Shown here piece by piece: positions 58,536-64,000 of a stretch of 64,000 nucleotides of DNA. The stretch spans positions 1,054,001-1,118,000 of the forward strand of contig CAVVZJ010000003.1 in NCBI GenBank assembly GCA_963752755.1, written 5' to 3'. How positions within the stretch are numbered: position 1 is the stretch's first letter; the number at the start of each line of letters is the position of its first letter. Source of the stretch: CAVVZJ01 sp963752755 (GTDB lineage Bacteria > Planctomycetota > Planctomycetia > Isosphaerales > Isosphaeraceae). The notes beneath the pieces were generated by a model. It did not search any database. It saw nothing but the letters and a program-made list of their open reading frames with translations, and was not told the origin of the DNA. The position numbers were made by a program, and so were the translations under genes.

Positions 58536-58896
58536 TCAGAAGGAATTCAGCGCGGACTTCTGGTCATCGAAGATGGGCACAATCCGTCCCAGTCCGATGA
58601 TGTTGGCCCCGAGGAGCACGTCCGGGTGGAAACAGCAGACTTTCAGGATGCCGCCGCGCTGCTGGACATCGCGGGCGAGGTTCAGGAGCGTGGCAAAGGC
58701 GGTGCTACAGAGGTAGTCGTTCTGGGTGAAGTCGATCAGGACCTTGCGGGCGCTCGTCGCGATCCAAGGCGAGGCCGAGGTTCTCGGCAAAGATCATGGC
58801 CTGAGGTGGGTGCCGGATCTCCCGATGCTGCACCCGGACGACCGCCACGTCGCCGACATGTTCCAGCTCAAAATCGGGGCAAACGTTGTGCGACAT
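58536..58896 (-). CDS. STAS-domain protein
   Basis: Anti-anti-sigma-type STAS domain of about 120 residues. It starts CPDFELEHVGDVAVVRV and continues KVLIDFTQNDYLCSTAFATLLNLARDVQQRGGILKVCCFHPDVLLGANIIGLGRIVPIFDDQKSALNSF. The usual phosphorylated Ser/Thr site in the DxSxxxxxS/T region is here NDYLCSTAFATL. Frame break near 58,757. Possibly linked to partner-switching regulation; no kinase or phosphatase is adjacent. Confidence 0.75.
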
Positions 58897-59132
58897 GGGT
58901 TGGACCTCACCGGCGTGGTCGGTGCGATCCGACCGTGGGATCGACTGCCGAGACAAGCAAGACACCACAAATACCACCTTAGCCCCCCGCCATCTCGGCT
59001 GCAACCGGATTCCGCTCTCGGCGCCCTGACTTCCCGGCGGCGCCAGGGCTTCCTACACTGGGAGGCAACGACCGGAGGCCCGACCTCGACCCCGAGGGGC
59101 CCGGTCCTTGCCAACCCAACGCAGGCGAAGCG

Positions 59133-59939
59133 ATGTCCTTGGGCCGCTCGACAGCATCGGGCAACGGCGACGGCGACGGTCAGGCCGGCCGCCACTTCCG
59201 GTTCGACGAGACCCCCGGCACGGCGGGGCCGGACGTGCTCGGACCGCGGCGCTCGGGGCGGCGGTTCGTGATCGTCGGGGTGGCGGTGGTGCTGGCGGTC
59301 GCGGGGGGGCTGGGTCTGGCGTTCCGGGCCTGGAAAGTCCACCAGCTCGCGCTGGCGGAGTTCGGCGCGCGCAACGTGGCCCCGGTCGTCGATCCACTCG
59401 CCGGTCAGGTGCCGCCCGGAGTCACGAAGGAGGAATGGGGCCGGGTCGTCGCCCAGGCTCATCGCCTGCTCGTCGCCTTGACCGGCTCGGGTACCCTCGA
59501 TCGCAACCGGATGGAAGCCCTGCGCGACGAGCTTCGCGAGCGAGTCGACAGCGTCCGACCCGAGACGGCCGCCCTCGTCCTGAACGGCCTCTGGACCGAC
59601 CTGGAAGACCGCGCCGGCCCGGTGCTGACCCGCGCGCCCAAGTTCCAGGTCCCGGCAACGGTTCACCCCCTCGCGTCGCTCCGACCCCCGGACGTCTCCC
59701 CCGACGACTGGGCCCTTGCCCTGCTCCGGACTCGCGCCGCCCTGGCCGCCGCGTCCGATCCGGTCCGCATGTCTCCGGTCGACCGCCACGCTCTCCAGGA
59801 GAATCTGCTGGGCCTGACCGCGGGCGTCGAGTCCGAGGAGGCGGTAGCCGCCCTGGCGGATGTCTGGAACCGCGTGGGACCGTCAATCCCGGAGGGGTTC
59901 GAGCGACCGGAGATCGCTGGCGTTACGGCGACCCGGTAG
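59133..59939 (+). CDS. Membrane-anchored unknown protein
   Basis: Intact 268-residue protein: a cytoplasmic N-terminal 45 residues, a single membrane helix (FVIVGVAVVLAVAGGLGLAF), then a helical outer domain (EEWGRVVAQAHRLLVALTGSGTLDRNRMEALRDELRERV, DDWALALLRTRAALAAASDPVRMSPVDRHALQENL). No family recognised. Stands alone. Confidence 0.6.
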   Translation: MSLGRSTASGNGDGDGQAGRHFRFDETPGTAGPDVLGPRRSGRRFVIVGVAVVLAVAGGLGLAFRAWKVHQLALAEFGARNVAPVVDPLAGQVPPGVTKEEWGRVVAQAHRLLVALTGSGTLDRNRMEALRDELRERVDSVRPETAALVLNGLWTDLEDRAGPVLTRAPKFQVPATVHPLASLRPPDVSPDDWALALLRTRAALAAASDPVRMSPVDRHALQENLLGLTAGVESEEAVAALADVWNRVGPSIPEGFERPEIAGVTATR

Positions 59940-60009
59940 GGGTCGAGTTCGTTTTGCACGGCGAGCCGAGTTCGTTTTGTCGGAAACATCCGACGACTTC
60001 AGTTGGCAT

Positions 60010-60240
60010 GCAAGTCATGCGGTCCAAGGAATTTATGAGAATGTGCGGCGGCACTACGCGCGGCGGCTGGGCTTGGAGTGCGTGGCGCTGCCCCAGCCAA
60101 TCTTCCCGGCGCGGGTGGTGGCGCCGAGTCGCGAGCCGCGCTACCTGACGTTCGTCAACCCGCACCCGGCCAAGGGGGCAACGGTCTTCGCGGATCGCCG
60201 CCGAGCTGCAGGGGCGGCGGCCCGAGATCCGGGGATGCGT
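60010..60240 (+). pseudogene. Glycosyltransferase (family 1-like) remnant
   Basis: Reads VRRHYARRLGLECVALPQPIFPARVV and PRYLTFVNPHPAKGATVFA, then one frame over RIAAELQGRRPEI. These match the core of bacterial GT1/GT4-like glycosyltransferases (HYRDAFGLECVALPHPI...VTFVNPHPAKGVFVFARIARELGRRRPDI) but both ends are missing. It is a truncated, frame-broken relic. Confidence 0.6.
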
Positions 60241-60730
60241 TGGGGGACGCGCTTTGCCGCTCAAAGTGGTGAATCGCAAGTCTTTGGCTTCACGTCCGTA
60301 GCGGCTTGCAATCGTTACAGCGTGACGTTCGTTCGGCGCTGGGGACGAGTGGGGTGTCGCGTCTCCAGGGGCGAGCCTTCGCCTCGGGATCGCGCCGGAA
60401 TCGGAGCCCGGGACGTGGCCAACGTCGCGACCGGGGGCGCCGCCACGACGGCCGGGGGACGCCGGAGGGACGCGCTTGGCATCGCAAAGCGACGATCCAC
60501 AAGTTCTGTCTTGAACTGTGATAACGGTCGGCAATCGTCACAATGTGACGTTCGCTCGGCGCCTGAGGACGCGGTGGGCCGTCGCGTGCCCGCCGCGGGT
60601 CGCTTGCCTCGGCTTCTCAGCCGAGCGGGCGTCCCAAGGAGTGGCGTGAGGGGCGGTCAGGATCGATTGCCAAGGAACAGGGGCGCGCGCGGAAGGACGC
60701 CGACCGAGGGTGTGGGAATATTATAGCACA
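60235..60730 (-). repeat. Dispersed element, composite copy E
   Basis: On the minus strand starts TGTGCTATAAT (60,730), keeps CCTTGGCAATC (near 60,667-60,677), then has two core copies: GCGCCGAGCGAACGTCACATTGTG at about 60,545-60,568 and CGCCGAACGAACGTCACGCTGTAAC at about 60,316-60,341. Short phased tracts follow each core (ACG at 60,448, 60,459, 60,470; and 60,247). It appears to be two elements joined or an internal duplication. It is 410 bp downstream of the RND gene end in the same orientation. Confidence 0.7.
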
Positions 60731-60773
60731 TCCTTGGCGTTCTGACCCGATTTTACGGCCCGTGATGGTCGAA

Positions 60774-61030
60774 AAAATGAACTGACACCGATTTCCCCTC
60801 CGCTGCAGCGCGAGGTTAGGCGGTTCGGCCGACGCTTGAACATGCCCACGAAGACGTGGGCATGCCACCCCGCCCCAGCAGCGCGGCGGTTTGCCGAGTC
60901 CAACGCTCCGACCTGTGGGGGCGGTCGCGACGGATCGACAGCCGGATGGCTCTTCATCCCGCGGGGAAGTCGTCCCATACCGGGAGCCTAACCGGGGCGA
61001 GACCGCGAGACAAGAGAAAATGAACTGACA
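60774..61030. repeat. Direct repeat pair AAAATGAACTGACA
   Basis: AAAATGAACTGACA occurs at about 60,774-60,787 and again at 61,017-61,030, the two enclosing the CATGCCCACG palindrome. The intervening 230 bp have no coding capacity. The pattern resembles remnants of short repeats associated with a mobile element, but no transposase is present. Confidence 0.45.
60841..60864. repeat. CATGCCCACG palindrome, dispersed
   Basis: CATGCCCACG (60,841-60,850) and CGTGGGCATG (60,855-60,864) form a 10-bp stem with loop AAGA, followed by CCACCC. Related to the palindrome at 26,499. Sits between two direct repeats AAAATGAACTGACA at about 60,774-60,787 and 61,017-61,030. Confidence 0.65.
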
Positions 61031-61140
61031 TCAATTCGGCGTCCCAATTCGTGCGCGCGGACCGGGGCGTTGCGGACTCCGCCCCAGCCACACGAGAACC
61101 AGACAGTATCAGCGGGCTCAGGAATCAGGAGGAGAGCCGC

Positions 61141-64000
61141 TCAGCGAGTCGCGGGTTCGCCCTCGGGACGGGCGGATTCGTGGGCGTGGCCGTTGCTGTG
61201 GCCGTTCCCATGACCGTGACCGTTGCCGTTGCCGTGGTGGCCGTGGGCGTCGCCGTGGTCGGCGGCGGGGCGTTCGGCGGCGAGGCGGGCGGCGACCTTG
61301 GCCCGGGAGCGGGCGCGGGCCTGCTCGCGGAGTTCGTCGAACCACTGGACGATCACGAAGAAGACCGGCACGAAGAAGATGGCCAGGACGGTCGAGGCGA
61401 TCATGCCGCCGAAGACGGCCGTGCCGAGGGCCTGGCGGCTGACGGCGCCGGCGCCGTGGGCGACGACCAGGGGATAGACGCCCAGGATGAACGCGAAGGA
61501 GGTCATCAGGATCGGGCGGAAGCGGAGGCGGGAGGCTTCCACGGCCGCCTCGCGGATCGAACGGCCGCGGTGCTTGCGGAGGTCGCGGGCGAACTCGACG
61601 ATCAGGATGGCGTTCTTGCTGGCCAGGGCGATGATCAGGACGATGCCGATCTGGGTGTAGATGTTGTTGTCGAAGCCGCGGACCGCCACGGCGACGGCGG
61701 CGCCGAGCAGGCCGAGGGGCACGACGAGGATCACGCCGATGGGCACGATCCAGCTCTCGTACTGCGCGGCGAGGACGAGGTACACCAGCAGGACCGCGAG
61801 GGCGAAGATCCAGAGCGACTCGGAGCCGGTCTTCTTCTCCTCGTAGGACATGCCGGTCCACTCGTAGCCCATCGTGGCGGGGAGCTTGGCGGCGGCCATC
61901 TGCTCCATCAGCTTGAGGGCCTGGCCGGAGCTGAAGCCGGGGGCGGCCTCGCCGGTGAGCAGGGCGGCGGGGTAGAGGTTGTAGCGATTGATGATCTGCG
62001 GGCCGACGACCCGGCGGATCTTCACGAGCGAGCCGAGCGGGACCATGGCGCCGTCGCGGTTGCGGACTTCCAGACGCTCGATGTCCTCGGGTTTGGCGCG
62101 GAAGGGCTGGTCGGCCTGGACGCGGACCTGATAGACCCGGCCGAACTTGTTGAAGTCGTTGACGTAGGTCGAGCCGAGGTAGGCCTGCAGCGTGTTGAAG
62201 ACGGTCGAGAGCGGGACGTTGAGGGTCTTGGCCTTGACGCGGTCCACGTCGGCGAAGATCTGGGGAACTTCGGCCCGGAAGCTCGACTTGAGGGCGCTGA
62301 GGCCGCTCTGACTGGCGCCGTCGGCCGTCATCTCCTGGACGACGTTTTGCAGGGCGATCAGGTCGCCCTCGCCTTTCTCCTGCACCTGCATCTGGAAGCC
62401 GCCGGAGACGCCCAGGCCGCGGATCGCCGGGGGCGACCAGCACGAAGACGGCCGCCTCCTTGATCCCGGCGAACCGCTTTCGGAGTTTGGCGACGATGGC
62501 ATCCTGGCCCAGATCGGGCGATTCGCGCTCCTCGAACGGCTTCCAGCGAACGTAGATCGTGGCGGCGTTGGAGGCGACGGCCTGGTCGAGCACGGAACGG
62601 CCGCCGATCGTGTTCCACATATCGACGCCGGGTGTGTCGAACAGGATTTCATCGACCTTCTTGATGACCTCGCGGGTGCGGGTCTGGGAGGCGGCGTCGG
62701 GGAGCTGGATGCCGATCATCGCGTAGCCCTGGTCCTCGTTCGGCAGGAAGCCGGTCGGGAGCTGGAGGTAGAGCCAGCCGGTGAAGCCGACCAGGGCGAC
62801 GAAGGCGGTCAGGGTCAGGATGATGTGACGGACGAGGAAGCGGACGACCGCCGCATACAAAGCCTCAAACCAGCCATAGACGGTGTTGAAGGCCCGCACG
62901 AAGATGTTGCGACGGGCCGGGGTGGGTCGGAGGTAGGTGGCGCACTGAGCCGGCTTGAGGGTGACGGCGTTGATGGCGCTGATGATCGCGGTGGCGGCGA
63001 TCGTGAGGGCGAACTGCCGGTAAAGCTGGCCGGTGATGCCGCCGAGGAAGGCGCTCGGGACGAAGACGGCCATGAGGACGAGGGTGATGCCGATGATCGG
63101 GCCGAGTACCTCGCCCATCGCCTTGATCGTGGCGGTCTTGGCGTCGGCGCGATCGTGGTCGATGTGGTGGGCGGCGTTCTCGACGATCACGATGGCATCA
63201 TCGACGACGATGCCGATGGCGAGGATCAGGCCGAAGAGGGTCAGGAGGTTGATGGAGAAGCCCAGCGCGGCCATGCCGATGAAGGCGCCGAGGATCGTGA
63301 CGGGCACGGTCGTGGCGGGGACGAGCACGGCGCGCCAGTCCTGGAGAAACACGAGGATCACGATGAGCACGAGGACGCCGGCCTCGAAGAGGGTCTTGTA
63401 AACCTCGTGGATGGCGTCATCGACGAACTTGGTGGTGTCGAGGCCGGCGGCGTAGGTCGAGGCCGGGCGGGAAGGACTCGGCGAGCTTCTCCATCTCGGC
63501 GGAGCATTGCTCGGCGACGTCGAGGGCGTTGGCACCCGGCAAAAGGAAGGTGGCGATGCCGGCGGCGGGCTGGCCCTTGAACTCGCTGTAGGCGTCGTAC
63601 ACCTGGCCGCCGAGCTCGACGCGGGCGACGTCGCGGACGCGGGTGATCCGGCCGCCGCGGCCCTGGTTGGTGGCGGACTTGACGATGATGTCCTCGAACT
63701 GCTCGACGTCGCTGAGCCGGCCGAGGGTGTTGATCGTGTACTGGAAGCCGGTGTCGTCGGGCGTCGGCGGCTGTCCGATCTGGCCGGCGGCGACCTGGAT
63801 GTTCTGCTCGCGGATCGCCTCGACGACGTCCTGCGTGGTCAGGCCACGGGCCTTGAGCTTCTCCGGGTCGAGCCAGACGCGCATGGAATACTCGCCGCTG
63901 CCGAAGACACGGACGTCGCCGACGCCATAGACGCGGCTCAGGACGTCCTTGAGGTAGCGGTCGGCGTAGTTGCTGAGGTAGAGGGCGTCGTAGCGGTTAT
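61141..64000 (-). CDS. RND efflux pump (HAE1/AcrB-like), 5' end outside window
   Basis: Inner-membrane transporter of the HAE1 branch of the RND superfamily, exporting drugs or hydrophobic compounds by proton antiport with a periplasmic adaptor and an outer-membrane channel. Seen from about residue 180 onward: the pore domain (GSGEYSMRVWLDPEKLKARGLTTQDVVEAIREQNIQVAAGQIGQPP), helix 4 with the DD pair (FGLILAIGIVVDDAIVIVENAA), GFLPNEDQGYAMIGIQLPDAAS, and the C-terminal helices (IYTQIGIVLIIALASKNAILIVEFARDLRKHRGRSI). The end is a His/Gly/Asn-rich tail of about 30 residues (HGDAHGHHGNGNGHGHGNG). Frame breaks near 62,435 and 63,475. The adaptor would lie beyond the right edge. Confidence 0.92.

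Larger units (their letters stand above)
59940..61140. other. Gene-poor 1.2-kb region with relics and repeats
   Basis: Apart from the glycosyltransferase relic, composite repeat E, the palindrome and the direct repeats, no gene is seen. The accumulation of fragments suggests a mobile-element landing region between the unknown membrane gene and the RND operon. Confidence 0.5.

Overview
The window looks like a high-GC chromosome segment from a planctomycete, most likely of the Isosphaeraceae (Isosphaera/Singulisphaera-like). This is inference from the GC-rich codon use, the dciA-gyrB pair, the secreted Gly/Tyr- and Pro-rich proteins, a very large SWIM-SNF2 helicase, and the many paralogue-rich membrane and TPR proteins. 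Around 40% of the recognisable genes are interrupted by one or more single-base shifts, including gyrA, gyrB and dnaN. The remainder (guaB, phoU, nnrE, the ECF sigma pair, the AAA-ATPase pair and others) are intact. Essential genes broken this way point to uncorrected consensus indels in the assembly, so I annotate them as genes and give the approximate break points.

Layout. 1-2.3 kb: accessory DNA with an IS5-type transposase cut by the window edge and an ImmA/IrrE peptidase-PIN pair. 2.3-8.2 kb: SWIM-SNF2 helicase, then a two-gene AAA ATPase/DUF4276 (Toprim-like) cassette. 8.2-13.2 kb (minus strand): dnaN, a JAMM-like protein, a small unknown protein, dciA and gyrB. 14-19 kb: membrane glycosyltransferase, MFS and GntP transporters. 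19.3-24.5 kb: CSD-DUF1294 protein, DUF4160/DUF2442 pair, a hicB remnant, SRPBCC protein, cytochrome c plus PQQ-type dehydrogenase, and a membrane protein. 24.7-28 kb: two aspartyl-protease-like/PDZ proteins in tandem, an IS66 remnant and a secreted protein. 28.4-32.3 kb: a cyanophycin-synthetase-like gene facing an SLH-bearing cyanophycinase across a strong shared hairpin. 32.5-37.2 kb: Uma2 remnant, dnaA-like gene, TMTC-like TPR membrane protein, bestrophin. 37.5-49 kb: gyrA, small proteins, GDP-deoxymannose reductase, SYLF protein, sialidase-like protein, an intact IS5-family element inserted exactly at the fmdB stop codon, and nnrE. 49.6-60 kb: ECF sigma/anti-sigma pair, GNAT, phoU, Pro-rich protein, guaB, Gly/Tyr-rich protein, STAS protein and a membrane-anchored unknown. 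61.1-64 kb: the C-terminal two thirds of an RND efflux pump running off the right edge.

The most unusual signal is non-coding. A roughly 280-bp dispersed element occurs at about 15.70, 28.15, 37.16, 49.38 (minus) and 60.73 kb (minus, composite). Every copy lies downstream of a gene in the same orientation. Well-preserved copies begin with TGTGCTATAAT, carry TTAGCTC and TTGGCAATCC, then a central CGAACGAACTTCAAAATGG core, then a tract in which CGTC recurs almost exactly every 11 bp for up to seven units, and end in TCAAAAAAAGCG. I do not recognise it as any named family. A second, smaller repeat (GGGTGGGCTCC with an ACCGATC/GATCGGT hairpin) and a CATGCCCACG palindrome are also dispersed here. 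No tRNA, rRNA or CRISPR array was seen.
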